NCBI GenBank assembly: GCA_038501195.1 | Contig: JBBPUQ010000005.1 | Coordinates: 3,596,001-3,660,000 of the forward strand | DNA length: 64,000 nt | From: Nemania diffusa | Lineage: Eukaryota; Ascomycota; Sordariomycetes; Xylariales; Xylariaceae | Reading direction: 5' to 3' | In this document: positions 21,006 through 32,639 of the stretch, piece by piece | How positions within the stretch are numbered: the stretch's first letter is position 1 | Layout of the letters: every line of letters starts with the position of its first letter | Notes under the pieces: model-generated | What the model was told of the DNA's origin: nothing | The model's input: only the letters and a program-made list of their open reading frames with translations | Databases searched by the model: none | Translations under genes and position numbers: made by a program

Positions 21006-23702
21006 ATGCCAATTCTCTTTATATGTCAAAAATGCACCGTGCGGCTCGCAAGATCGACATCCAGACTATTGAGACCCAAGCGTCACCTGCTGCACACTCA
21101 AGCAGCCCCGACCGAGCGGCCATTACACGATGTGGTCGCGTTCCCCATCCAACACGGCCAAGGACCGAAGCCCGACCTTGCACAAGCGGGACGCCCGCCT
21201 GTGATTGTCGAAGAGGATAGCGGCGTCGCCTCTGCTACGTCTTTTTCCTCGTCTCCCCCTCACCCCTCTCTCATTTCGACAGAACAAGATGGTGAGACGA
21301 GGGGGCAAAGCAAGACTAGGGCACAGCCAAACATGGAATTTCGGACGTATACACCGACAAGAAGACCATCTGTGCAGCGATTGGCTAAATTGCCGCCAGC
21401 AACGCGTACGCGCGACCTTAAAGCCAAGATTCTAGGTGCCTTTGGGGATTACAAAATAGTTCAGGGAGATCTGGTGGCATTGTATGGCTTGTCCCGCCTG
21501 GAAGCACGCCATGCCGTGGGCCAGTTGGAACGATTACTCTGGGGCCACCAGGCTATGGAAGATGCCGCGTTACGACTTGATCAGTACCTTTCTTGGAAGA
21601 AAGAAATTCCTGTTGTCTTGCGGAATCCCGCCACCAAGTCTCCTATTCAGGAGAGCGACTCGGGCACAAGTCATGCTGGTTCGGAGACAGCCTCCCACAG
21701 ACGCGAAGTAGCTACGATAGCGATAGCATGGAAAAAACTAGATAAAGATAGGCGAGAACGTCTCTGGCCACAGATGATCCTTTCTGCTTTGGAGTCAGAA
21801 CCGCACACACTGCCGGCCTTCATTCAATCGACCTTCGACCCCTCATGGTGCCCAAGTTACGTTGTGGAAGACATGCTTTATGTCCTTCACTGTCGTCACC
21901 AGTCAGCAGGTGTGGCGGGCAGCGGAAGTAGTTATAATAAAATACAGCAAGATATTGATGCGATAGCCACATTGGTACTCGAAAAATCGCCGCCGAGATA
22001 CCTAGCCCTGGAGCAAACCGTGTTGCGCATGACGTTCTCCTCTCTCTCAGCCCTCGAACTCAGCCGGCGCTATGAATTGCTTCAAACTATAGAGCATCCA
22101 CTCCTCCCAAATACCTTGTTGCACCTAGCAAGTCGCTTTGCGAAAAACTCCGACACAAAAGTGTACGCTGCAGAGATTCTTCGCATTTTGACAGATATGC
22201 CGGGTTTCGATATCAACACCCCCGCCGCAGCGAGCGTATGCACCTCGCTACTCACCTTGAAAGAAAACGAGACCTTGCCAGATGATCAGGCTGCACCAGA
22301 TATTCTCTTCGAATTGCTTCTCAAGCTGGACTCCCGCCCGAATTTATTAGTGCTGTCGGCCTTGATGCGCAATTTCTGCGTCCGTGGTCACCTCGATACT
22401 GCGTGGAAGATCTTTGATCTCATGCTTGAATATGGATTGGAACCTGATCAGCACGTTTATTCCATCCTACTGAACGGGGCAAAACATCATCTTGATAGCG
22501 GCTTCCTTGAGCAAATTTTCGGCATTATTACTTCGCGTAACGCCTGGTCTCCTATCCTTGTGAACGACTTCTTAGATCTGCTCTTTCGAGAGAACGAGAT
22601 GCAGCCTGAGCTGAGACGAAGACAGAGAAAGAAGGTGAATAGTTCCTGGCGCCCCATGGTCCATCTATACGCCAAATTTTTCGACCTTGCTCCCTTGCAG
22701 AAATTTACTCTATTCCCACTTGAGAACTTATTAGACACGTGGGCCGTAAGGCCGAAACATGCAACGCTCCCCACTAGGCTGGCCGAGTCCCTGGTGCCAC
22801 TGCCAGATACCAAGCTCATGCAGCCGGACAGTCTCACGTTGTGCCTGCTGTTCGGTGCGCATATGCGATCTCTCTACAGGCCGAGGTTCGCGATTCGCTA
22901 CTACGATTATTTCTTCGCGTTAGTGAACAAGAAGGACCCCGATGCACTGAAGATCCTAGCCGAACGTGGTACTCTAGTGCATGATATATTTATACGAACG
23001 TTCATGCAATTTCGAGTCACAACACGCTTCGCTGTACAGCAAGTCCAAAAAATGGTAAGGGAGGCGGACGAAGAGAAAGCACAAACCGGGCGCAATTTAT
23101 ATCATCCTCCTCCATCCCCCTATACCTGGACTATACTCCTCAATGGATTCAAGAACCATCATGACACGCTCGGCGTTATGAGCGTTTTCAGCATGATGAG
23201 TACAATTGGCCACGTGCAGCCAACTCTGCCAGCATGGAATATCCTCGTTCAAACAGTGGCTCGGGCAGGCAACCCGAACGCTGCTGCAAAAGCAATACGA
23301 TCACTTGAAGAAGCCGGCCTTCACCCTAATGAAAGAACAATCAAAGGCTTTGGCCTGCTTAATAGGTCGCTAAGAGATAAAGCCATTGCTCGTCTAGAAG
23401 AGATGCGAAAGGCCCAAGAGAGTTACATGGCAGCGAAGGTCCCACCCCAAGATGTTATCAAATGGATGCAAGATACCTCGTCAGGCCGAGCTCCTCGGCG
23501 CCCGCTAGGTATAGTTCCAAACCTCGAAGAGTTAGCTGAGCAGCAGGAGAAGGTCGACGTTCGCACGCTCGACCCTCGCCCCGAGAAGCAACAGCAGTTT
23601 AACTCTAACATACCGCTAAGTGCTCTCCGCGAGGGTTTCGGGAACCCACTTACTAAAAAGGGACTTGGTCTTAAATCGACTGAATACCTTGTAGGATTGT
23701 AG
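21006..23702 (+). CDS. Mitochondrial pentatricopeptide-repeat protein
   Basis: Single exon, 898 aa. The first about 30 residues are basic and lack acids (MPILFICQKCTVRLARSTSRLLRPKR), as in a mitochondrial targeting sequence. The body is helical. PPR-like units are seen in the middle (SALMRNFCVRGHLDTAWKIFDLMLEYGLEPDQHVYSILLNGAK) and near the C-terminus (YTWTILLNGFKNHHDTLGVMSVFSMM; AWNILVQTVARAGNPNAAAKAIRSLEEAGLHPNERT). Such proteins bind organellar RNA and act in processing, stability or translation of mitochondrial transcripts. The specific target cannot be read from the sequence and no named orthologue is claimed. An upstream ATG at 20,975 lies in another frame. Confidence 0.82.
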   Translation: MPILFICQKCTVRLARSTSRLLRPKRHLLHTQAAPTERPLHDVVAFPIQHGQGPKPDLAQAGRPPVIVEEDSGVASATSFSSSPPHPSLISTEQDGETRGQSKTRAQPNMEFRTYTPTRRPSVQRLAKLPPATRTRDLKAKILGAFGDYKIVQGDLVALYGLSRLEARHAVGQLERLLWGHQAMEDAALRLDQYLSWKKEIPVVLRNPATKSPIQESDSGTSHAGSETASHRREVATIAIAWKKLDKDRRERLWPQMILSALESEPHTLPAFIQSTFDPSWCPSYVVEDMLYVLHCRHQSAGVAGSGSSYNKIQQDIDAIATLVLEKSPPRYLALEQTVLRMTFSSLSALELSRRYELLQTIEHPLLPNTLLHLASRFAKNSDTKVYAAEILRILTDMPGFDINTPAAASVCTSLLTLKENETLPDDQAAPDILFELLLKLDSRPNLLVLSALMRNFCVRGHLDTAWKIFDLMLEYGLEPDQHVYSILLNGAKHHLDSGFLEQIFGIITSRNAWSPILVNDFLDLLFRENEMQPELRRRQRKKVNSSWRPMVHLYAKFFDLAPLQKFTLFPLENLLDTWAVRPKHATLPTRLAESLVPLPDTKLMQPDSLTLCLLFGAHMRSLYRPRFAIRYYDYFFALVNKKDPDALKILAERGTLVHDIFIRTFMQFRVTTRFAVQQVQKMVREADEEKAQTGRNLYHPPPSPYTWTILLNGFKNHHDTLGVMSVFSMMSTIGHVQPTLPAWNILVQTVARAGNPNAAAKAIRSLEEAGLHPNERTIKGFGLLNRSLRDKAIARLEEMRKAQESYMAAKVPPQDVIKWMQDTSSGRAPRRPLGIVPNLEELAEQQEKVDVRTLDPRPEKQQQFNSNIPLSALREGFGNPLTKKGLGLKSTEYLVGL

Positions 23703-24740
23703 CATAGGCCCTGGCGCATGGTCCGGAAACCTGGATTTTAATGATACCCTATTCACACTTGGTCATGACATAGAGAAAAGCAACGGCTGTATGTTATAGA
23801 CGGGGTACGGTTCTCCCTTGCATATAGGAATATATATGCATATTAGTTTGAATATATAGTTCCAAAGGAGGTGGGAAATGTCGACTCTAAAAAAAATTAA
23901 TAAATAAATGAATCTTAGCATTGCAATGGCTCCGCACATTTGGTGCGTATCCTACACGGCTTATCTATGCATGCGAACTCTCTTATGTAGGTCAAAATAG
24001 CAAAGCGATCCGAATCTACTAAGATAGGTAGCTTAAATGGCCTCGACTTCCATGAATTCTAATAGCTGCGTCGCTACCCCTCTATATAAAGATTAAGACG
24101 AGACATCGAGATGGCAGCACTCAAATGCTATGACAAGACTAGAACGACGTAGAGAAGTCGGGTAGTCCTACAAACACGGCCAGAGGAAAACAAGAGGACG
24201 GAAGGACAGGAACACCATACGCTGAACATTTAAACAAAAACACAATCGTGATCTCGGTAGTATCATGAATTTGATCCGGATTTCTTAGATTATGTAAATC
24301 TGTATATACAGGCGATATGCCACGCCATCTACAGTAGTCTTTAGCCATGTAGAACAGTGAACGGTCGAGTTAGGAGCCTGCAACAGGTTGCCGGCACTGG
24401 CGAAGAGTTAGGGTAACCACCCAAGCCAACGGCTAGCAACCGCATGTTTCAGAGCTGCCCGTCAATCCACCAGTGGTTGTTTCCCCGTGCCTTCGGCCCC
24501 CATGTATGCTCGTGCCATCGCAGGGTACGACCAGTACCGCACAGCGACGTTATGACGCGATGCCAGTCCGGCCCGGCACCATATGCCACCAACACGCATT
24601 CTCCCTCCCAAGGCCAGGCCAATACCCTCACCACAACCCAGCCAGCTCGACACGAGCCCCCAAGCTTGCCACCGGCCCTATCACCGCAACCCCATCTCGC
24701 ACATCGCTCAATCACCCAGTACACACATCCCCAATCTGGC
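23703..24740. other. Intergenic between PPR and DUF2462 genes
   Basis: 1.0 kb between two convergent genes. The first part is AT-rich and probably the PPR 3' UTR. The part from 24,440 is C-rich and open in several frames, but these are shadows of the DUF2462 gene and its 3' region. Nothing else is seen. Confidence 0.5.
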
Positions 24741-25016
24741 TCAGCCAAACTTGCGCGACCCGCCCTTGCTCTCCTTGCCAGCAGCGGCGCCCCTGGCCTT
24801 CTTGCCCGGGCCGATGAGCTCGAGGTGCCCCGCGCGCTCGCCGAGCAGGCGCTCCGTCTTGTTCGTGATGCCGGCCGCGAGCCGGCGCTGCAGCTTGTCG
24901 GCCGCGGTCCCCTTCTTCGCCTTGCACACGCGCGCGCCCTTCTTCGCCGGCTGCGGCTTGTTCGCGCGCCCTGCCGCCGGCGGCCTGCTCGTCTTCTTCG
25001 GTGCGCCCTGCGCCAT
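24741..25016 (-). CDS. DUF2462 / UPF0390 small basic protein
   Basis: Single exon, 91 aa, very rich in Lys, Arg, Ala and Gly. The pattern MAQGAPKKTSRPPAAGRANK...KKGARVCKAKKG...LQRRLAAGITNKTERLLGERAGHLELIGPGKK matches the DUF2462 family (human C19orf53, 'Leydig cell tumour 10 kDa homologue'). These proteins are small, basic and largely disordered, and have been linked to the nucleolus; the role is not established. The start is the first ATG and gives the family N-terminus. The gene is markedly GC-rich compared with its surroundings, so all six frames stay open across it. Confidence 0.8.
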   Translation of the reverse strand: MAQGAPKKTSRPPAAGRANKPQPAKKGARVCKAKKGTAADKLQRRLAAGITNKTERLLGERAGHLELIGPGKKARGAAAGKESKGGSRKFG

Positions 25017-26039
25017 TGCGGCTCTTGGGGTGTGTGGGTGTGGTGGGTTTTTTTAGTTCGATCCCTGCAGTTCGAAGTGCTGCTGTGTTCACACGGGGAT
25101 GGCCGGGTGAAATGGTATAGTTCGCTGCCGTTGGGTAGTTCGGCTTTGGCACGGGTCCTGCTCTAGTCCGTCGTCGACAGGGCCGTGGGACAATCTTGTT
25201 GGTAACAAGATGCGAGGAGCGCAAGCTGTCAATCACTAAGGAAAAAAAGTTAGGTAGCATCCCACTTCGCTTAACCCCACTTTTTCAAACGACAAGGTAC
25301 CTAGGTAGCTTAACTCCAAGGTAACTCCTATTCGCCCCCTTATCAAGGTTGGCTCACGGGAGAAAAAGCAACTCACAAAGTAATATCTGATAAGTATATT
25401 TGATTTTTAGTTGTATTACACATGTATTTCAATATCCGTTCCAGAGCAGATTGACATCTCTCCAGGCTAGGTAATGAGCGATTCCTATTTGAATGCTTCA
25501 GTTCAATTGCTGGAATTGCCTTGTTGGCTAGATAAAGTACAATAGATAGCCGACGGCAGGAATCCTGTGGGGTGCCGTTGCGTGATGGTATTTATATTAA
25601 AGCGCTTTTCTCCATCATTGCGCCTCATGCCTCATCTCTGACAGGATATTCACCAATCCTCTCTTTCATTTTCTCTTACACCTAACTTCAAATGCAAACC
25701 CTCCCAACGCCGAGCCATATGTATATGCATTCCTCGTCACTTTTTGTATAATTGAGGACGTTGCATGATGGGGTATAATACAGTAAAAATCATGACCCAA
25801 AACGATGCTCTTTTGAAGAAGAAAAGAAAAAGTAAATCTTGCCTAGGTTCAAGGGCTGTAGATCTCAAGGAGTATTACCAATATGATGTAAATGGAAGGG
25901 GCACGATGCCATATCGGTACAGATTGTAAAGAAGGAATAAATAAAAAGAAGTTGCTTTGAATGCAGTAGTAGCGAGGTCCGGCAGCGGTACAGCTCTAAT
26001 CAATTCGAATCGTGAGCGTCGCTAAAATGGGCGACTCCT
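25017..26039. other. Intergenic
   Basis: 1.0 kb between the DUF2462 start and the CFEM gene stop (both minus-strand), holding the DUF2462 promoter and CFEM 3' UTR. It includes AAGGTACCTAGGTAGC at 25,295 and A/T-rich stretches. No gene is seen. Confidence 0.5.
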
Positions 26040-28762
26040 TCATTGAACATTTAAGTAAAGATCGCCACCTCGTCGGGTCGGTGTGAGTTTCGGCTGCCAT
26101 ATTGGTGTCTGGGGCAGTGTTCCTCTTGGCGATGCCATTTCTGGACTTAGTAAGCCGCCGTCACCACCGCGTCGCCTCCATTGCTGTGCTCTTTCCCCGT
26201 TGGGGTCAAGCGCAAAAGCAGCAGCTCTATCACTACCAAGCCGTTTGGCGAGGAGTGAGCTCGTAGTTGAACTGACAGTTGCGAAGCTTGTGCCGGATGC
26301 TCTACGTTGAGATGCAATATGTGGTCTGCTACGATCCATAACGCCAAGTCGCGGTGGAGTCAGTGGTCTTTTCTCTGCGGAGAGAGGCGAGGGAGTGAAT
26401 GTAGGATCAGGTTGTTGTGGTGGCGTTCTGGGACCTTGCTGTTGGAAATCCATATATCGGTCTGGGCCTCCTGGTTGGACAGGTGCAATATCGGTCCGCA
26501 AATATGGTCCTGGCCTTGACATTTCATCTGAACGAGTGAAGTTCTGGAGAGGAAATACCTCGATATTAGGCGGTTCCGGGGTAAATCCCGATCGATTTCT
26601 CTGCGTCGGCGGAAGCCGCATCTCGCTGCGCCTAGGATTTAGAGGGAGAGGATAAGCTGAAGGCGAACCTTCAAGAGGATATACCCCGAGTGTTGGGCTG
26701 GCTTGTTCCAATGACAAACTTGCGAAGTCTGGTCTTTTTGGCGGTGGTACAAATCTAATTGTTGCTCCATCTAGGCGGCCAGGGATCTTTGGGTAGGTAA
26801 CCCGAGATCGTCCAGCTGCTGGAGCTGGCGACTCTTGAACCGGTGATAGTTGTGACAGCCGAGCAATATCGTTCTCATAAACGAATCCATCATCATTTCC
26901 TCCAGTTGAAGAGGTTTGTATTGTGGTGGCTGAAGCTTTGGAATCAGATCGATTCATTATGGTCCCGCTATTGACTTTGCGAGATCTCGATGCGGAATTT
27001 CTTCTAGATGAATTTCTTCTCCCCGTCTGCCGGTTTGCGCTAGCTTGTGAATATAGACTCGAAGACTGGGAGTTAATCCATTCATTTGGGTCCCGGGATA
27101 AAAAGGCTGGCTGTGATGCTCTTGGTAGCACCGTGGTTGCAGACATAGCAGCCGCCATTGTTGCCGCCTCTTCCTGCCTTTCAAGCGGTGACTTTGTCAT
27201 AGGCGTATATGTATCAAGCTCGACTGCTTCCACTACCTGTGCGATCTGCGACTCGCGGTGACTATTACTAAGCACCCAGTTGCCATATCTATCAGCAACG
27301 TACACGGTCGTGGCTGACAGGGGATCTGTTGAGGGAGGCCGCCAGGTCAGGCCACCTTCAGCGGCCTCCGAATCGAGGTCGGCAAAGGCGGTCATATTTG
27401 TCATGGTGCTCGCGCGATCTTTTGTGGAAGGTCCTTGCGACGACAAAGCACTGCCATTGACGGGTTTCGACGGAATGTCAATAGTTAGAGCAGGTCTTGG
27501 GGGTAATAGTTTAGAGGGCTTTCTTTCAAGGGGCACCACGACTGGCCTTGGTGATGACATTGCAGGTGAGTGTATTTTTGGAGATGGCCTTGGCGGAATC
27601 AAGCTACGAGGGCGGGAAATAGCTAGACCGATAGTATTTCGGTCCATATTAGCGGGTTGGATTGGCCGCTCTGGCTGGACTACCTGTGGAGCGGCTGGTG
27701 CTGGCGGTGCTGGCGGTGCCGGAGGTGCCGGAGGTGCCGGAGGTGTAGCACGGGGAAGGAGATCTGGACGATATCTAGATGTTCGAAGAAGAGGAGGCGA
27801 AATATGAAAAATATGAGAGCCTCTCGAGCCGGAAGGATCGAAGCTATCTGTGCTGTTGCTGTTTTCGAAGAAGGCTTTCTCGGATTCAGCATCCGGGTAC
27901 CGTCTACGACGCAAACACCTTGCTAATAAAATGGCGCCCCCTGCAATGGCTATAGCCCCTACCACACCAACTGAAATCCCAGCTATCTGAGCTGGCGCAA
28001 GTCGCCTCGTCGATGATGCCTGGGAAGTTGCACTTGGGTTCGTCGTCGAAGTTGTACTTGAAGTTGTACTTGAAGTTATACTTGAAGTCGTACTTGAGGT
28101 TGTAACTGAAGTCGTGCTTAAACTCGCAGCTGATGTCAACACTGAGCTCATCACTGTGGATGTAGGTGGCAGTGAAGAACTTGAAGTGGCAGTAAGAGAG
28201 GGTGCCCTCGTGCTCGTTCTCATCGTTGTCCGTGCTGATGTAGTAGCTGACGAGGTTAACAGCGTTGTGTGCAAAGATGTAGGCGGTAACAAACTTGGAG
28301 CTCCTGATGGCGGTATGACCAAAGTTGCTGTAAGCGTAGCATGAGTATTTGGCAAGGCACTCTTCTGCCCACTGCACATGTGAAGGACCCTCGCTGGGGC
28401 ACCGCCTGTGGGAAGTTAGCTAGACTGCCGATAGACTAACATGAACCTAATCTCAGCAGCTCACCATCTACATCTTGCTCATCACATTGGCCGAGCTGCT
28501 TATCCCCCAGGAGGCATTGCAACGCAGCCTCGCCAACCGTGAAGCCCGAGATCGACTGGACGGGACATAGACATGGCAATGTAAAGTTTGCCCCACAATC
28601 TATCGTCGGATAGTTGGACGTTATGAATGACAGCACGCATGACTGGGCACAGGCTGGAACGAGTGAGGCAATATCGCCACCCAGTCCGACGTAATTAGAG
28701 AAGGCTATCGGTATTGAGGAGGCCCATATGAGAAACTGAAAGAGTGAAGGCTTGCGAGCCAT
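26040..28762 (-). CDS. CFEM-domain cell-surface protein with one TM helix and a long cytoplasmic tail
   Basis: Two exons (28762-28465 and 28405-26040), 887 aa. A signal peptide (MARKPSLFQFLIWASSIPIAFS) precedes a CFEM domain at about residues 30-115. Its eight Cys follow the family spacing only when the exons are joined: the last Cys lies 16 residues after the seventh, across the intron. CFEM domains occur in fungal surface proteins and can bind haem or act as receptors. Next comes a Ser/Thr-rich stalk with TTSS repeats (probably O-glycosylated) and one membrane helix (about 240-265, IAGISVGVVGAIAIAGGAILLA) with a basic stop (RCLRRRR). The remaining about 620 residues are a disordered, Pro/Ser-rich tail with a short PPA repeat. 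This layout is that of a plasma-membrane sensor rather than a GPI haem carrier. The start is the first true ATG. Confidence 0.82.
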
Positions 28763-31079
28763 CCTATACGAAGGTATCTTCAAACGAGGTCAGCATGAGA
28801 ATGACCTCTAACGACCAAGTCGGCTGCTATCAGATTCGTCTCTCAGGGGGAGGCGCATTGCATCCCCATCGCACGGGCAGCTCCAGTCCTTAGGCGTTGG
28901 CACGGGGATGGGGAAGTAATCATGTAGTATGTGGAAAGAGAAGCAATATGTTTCAGGCCGCGGTCCTTGAGACGACCCCCGATATATGGTTTGCAAAGAA
29001 AAGAGTTGCATGACTAACCTATGATGTTGGGAAACCCTCATACGGAGATGTCCAGCATCTCAACAAAGATCTAGCACAGCCTGATTAAAGATGCTTAAAT
29101 TACCAAGTAAGAATACAGAGGCTTAGAAAAGAACAAAAGAACCAACCTAGGAAACAAGCAAGTAAACGAACGAACGAACGAACGTAGAAGGGCAGCACGG
29201 AGCCGTGGGAAACGAGTAGCCGTTGCAGATTGAGGCAGAGCATTCCATTTAGGAGACTGGTGGCTTCATCATGACCACCCCTTTGGGGCCAGCGTCTACT
29301 AGAAACATCCCGACTGCAGCAGATGTCCCCGGGCATCCAGAGCCCATCACATCGCTGAGATCGGTCCATGGCGCGTGTAAGAGCAGCTACTGCACGGTAC
29401 GGCCCAGCAGCATCGGTAGCCAGTCACCGACGACCAGTCGGCAGACGACTGGAGGAGATAGCTCGCACCATGATAACGCCTGCAGATGCTAGGCTTGGCT
29501 TGAGTGTTTATTTCGGTCTCAGTCAGACAAGTAAAGCTCGGTTGCTGATCCGGGGTGGTGAGAGGCTGCACAACGCCCAGGAACAGAGACCGGGTTTATT
29601 TACAGTACCTGCATGCAGCCATCATCGATGTGTAGATGTTTGCACGCAGGGGTCAGCAGAAATGGTAGGCTGTGTGTCGTTGAATTCTTGACTAGCGTAG
29701 ACCAGCACAACAGCGACTCGCGCGCGCCTACAAAATGTTTCTGACGTTGCGATGTCTCTTGGCGGTCTGGGGATACCTAGTCTAGGTAGTATGCAGGCAC
29801 CTTAGGTAGGTATCTACTACCCAACTTAGTAGGGAGCAGGTGTGCTGTGCAGAAGTTGATGGTCCCTGAGCGTACTTAAGCGTCATCCATCCCCTAGCAG
29901 CGTCTCGCTCGGGTCGGGCTCGGCGCCAAAATATCCAGTCAATGGCCGCCCCCATATCGGCTAACCCATATCCGGCTAGGGGGCTATGGGGCTATTGGGC
30001 TATGCTCCCGCCGCCGTGCTCCCGCCGTTGTCCTACCCCCAATTTCAACCTATATAGCCGCCATTATTAGATCGAAGTCGCATCTGCTGGGTCGGGTCGT
30101 GGAGCATGATGCGGCCTTGGCTGCCAGATCGTCTGATCGTGGTCACCGCAAACATACCTACTATGTACACACTTGGCTCTATATCCCTTTGAGTGCCCTT
30201 TTCGCCAACACCAGCCAGGGGGAAATAACCAATAAAAATCATAATATCATGCATTTCAGCAACAGTTTTATGGGTCAGTCTGGGATTCAGAAATCACGGT
30301 GAGAAAAGGGCACGAAAAGGGCACGAAAGGGGATACAGTTATGCGTGCCTAATCTACGCATATGTTTACCTCCTAGTAGGTATACATATACCAGTTTCCC
30401 GTCGAGGCGAAGTGCCTGCGTCAATGGTCTTCGCATATCAATGTGTAACTCTCTTTCTTAGTGAAGAAGTGCGTCTAACAGCTTTCCTCTCTATTTACCT
30501 TCTTGATTCGGTGCTATGCGTGAAAGAACGCGGGACTAGAATAGGTCATTCGCTTCGGCAGAACTTCACCCGTATACCGGTCTGGGGGACTTTTGGCGTC
30601 TAATCAGGGGTAATATCTTCTCCTATCGTCATTTCCCTTGGACTTATCTAATCAGCGACACATTTTTAGAAGACTTTAGCAGACGTCAAGGTTAGAAATG
30701 TGACATGAGCATATGTACTAGCCCAGACTGTTGTTCAGAGGCACAGCAAGGGGTATATTTAGATATTTAGTCATCGGTTAGGTATCCCGTTTCTCAGCAT
30801 CTTTCTCTTGACTCAGACGTTGTTGATTTTTTTGTGGCTTTCCGCACCCATATTTGGTATCTATCCCTCCCTTTTCATATTCGGTATACTACAACCTTGT
30901 TCGAGACCACGTAATATTGTTCATTCAGCAGGGTCTCCTCGTCGCCCGTACGCGGAAAAGCAACATGTCTCCATTATCGTCATATCCTCATCATAACATC
31001 TCGGCCTGTCCCAATTGACTCGATACACTAATTAGCAGGGATTTCGAACATGTTCCCCCATCCTAAAAGTATGGTCCGA
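28763..31079. other. Intergenic
   Basis: 2.3 kb with no supported gene. It holds the CFEM promoter and the Dbp5 3' region. A small (CGAA)n tandem lies near 29,165; TACCTAGTCTAGGTAGTATG and CTTAGGTAGGTAT words lie near 29,775-29,815; and there is a G/C-rich stretch with GGGGCTAT repeats at 29,980. Short frames inside begin with non-ATG codons or lack any domain. Confidence 0.5.
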
Positions 31080-32639
31080 TTAATCCTGTCCCCCAGCAGC
31101 ACTAGGTACAAAGTTGGCTTGAGCTCGGCTCGACTTGATTACTTTCTGGACCTGTTTTTCAGTTTCATCCCAATCGTCAGGGCTCAGTGCAACCAGGTCA
31201 ATCTGTAGGTCCTTCGCGATGGCATGTAAAGCCGTGAAGCTCTTCTTGTCTGAAATGAAGGTAATGCTCACGCCTACACGACCGAAGCGACCAGTTCGTC
31301 CGATTCTGTGAAGATATGTCTCCGTGTCATGCGTAGCTTCTCCCGCACCCTTCATTGGGATGTCGTAATTGATCACCATGGAGACTGTAGAAACATCGAT
31401 ACCACGAGCAAGGACGTTGGTAGTAATGAGGACTTTGGACTTGCCAGTTCGGAAATCGTCGAGCAAGGCGTCGCGTTCACTACCCTCGTACGCTCCATGC
31501 AGGACCGACACCTTGTGGCCGTCTCGAACCATACTCTGTTGAATCTGGGTTGCGCTGTCGCGAGTCTAGAATCATTAGCATACGTTGGATATTCAACATG
31601 TTATCGTCGCATACCTTGACAAAAATAATCGACGAGCCAATATTCATGAGACCATAAAGCTTGCAAAGAATCTCGTACTTATCTGCCTCTCCAGGGCAGT
31701 CCATGTACATTTGAGAAATGCCTTTTACCGTAAGTTCTTGGACCCTCAACTTGATTATGTTCGCACTAGGAGCAAAAGAAGTTGCGTATTTTAAAACCTT
31801 TTCCGGGAAAGTGGCAGAAAATAGAAGGATCTGAATATTCTTTGGAAGCATGCTGTCGTGACGTGTTAGTCCACAATATAGCCACGAATACCCGGTGTTT
31901 TGAAGACTGACCCCTTGACCCGAGAACATTGGTCGCCTAGACCTTGTAGATCCAGCATATTGTCGGCCTCGTCGATAACAAGAACCTTTAATGTGCTGGT
32001 ATCAAATTGGCGACGTCGGATTAGGTCCATAACAGTACCCGGAGTGCCAACAACAATGGATTTATCGACAGTTCCCCCACGAGCAATAGAGCCGGGGATA
32101 GCGGCTGCAACTGCTAGGTTCGGAATAAACTGGCCAATGGTGGTAATCACACCCTGAATCTGGCGGGCTAACTCGCGACTAGGTGCGAGAAGCAGGGCCT
32201 GAGGAGTGCTAGACTGGCTGAAGTCGACGCGAGAGAGGACGGTAGTGACGAAAGCGGCGGTCTTTCCAGTTCCCGACTGCGACTGAGCAATCATATTTCT
32301 AGGAGGGTCGGCGAGCATGAGTGGGAGAGCTTTCTCTTGAACTTTAGAGGGTTTCAAGAACTTCAAAGCGTTCAATCCCTCAAGAACCTCGTGTGGCCTG
32401 TAAAGCGTAAGTCAGTCGGGGAGACACGGAGTAGCACGATGTCAAGGTAGTACTGACAATCCAAGCTCTTGGAAAGTGGCAACAGATCCTAGCGGGTTTT
32501 CTTTATCTTTCTGAAGATCGCTGAGTTGAACTTCAACGTCATAACTATTCTCCTGAAGATTGGAACCAGGAGCTGCGCCGTCGACCTGGGCAGCCGCCAC
32601 GCTGGGGCCAGCTGGATCTTGGGTAGGCTTGTCGGCCAT
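31080..32639 (-). CDS. dbp5: DEAD-box RNA helicase Dbp5, mRNA export
   Basis: Four exons (32639-32458, 32397-31912, 31852-31615, 31565-31080), 463 aa, close to the family norm. Dbp5 works at the cytoplasmic face of the nuclear pore, where it strips export factors from mRNA using ATP with Gle1 and inositol hexakisphosphate; it also acts in translation termination. Visible motifs: Q-motif region ([10 protein letters not shown]), Walker [11 protein letters not shown] (98-107), PSRELA, DEAD at 203-206, SAT at 235-237, then ARGID and [11 protein letters not shown] in the second RecA domain. The N-terminal about 60 residues are the usual divergent extension. All introns are 49-60 nt, GT-AG, and keep frame. 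Confidence 0.95.

Noticed and set aside
24444..25260. Long open frames on both strands around the DUF2462 gene
   Set aside because: GC-rich DNA keeps all frames open; only the 91-aa frame matches a family.
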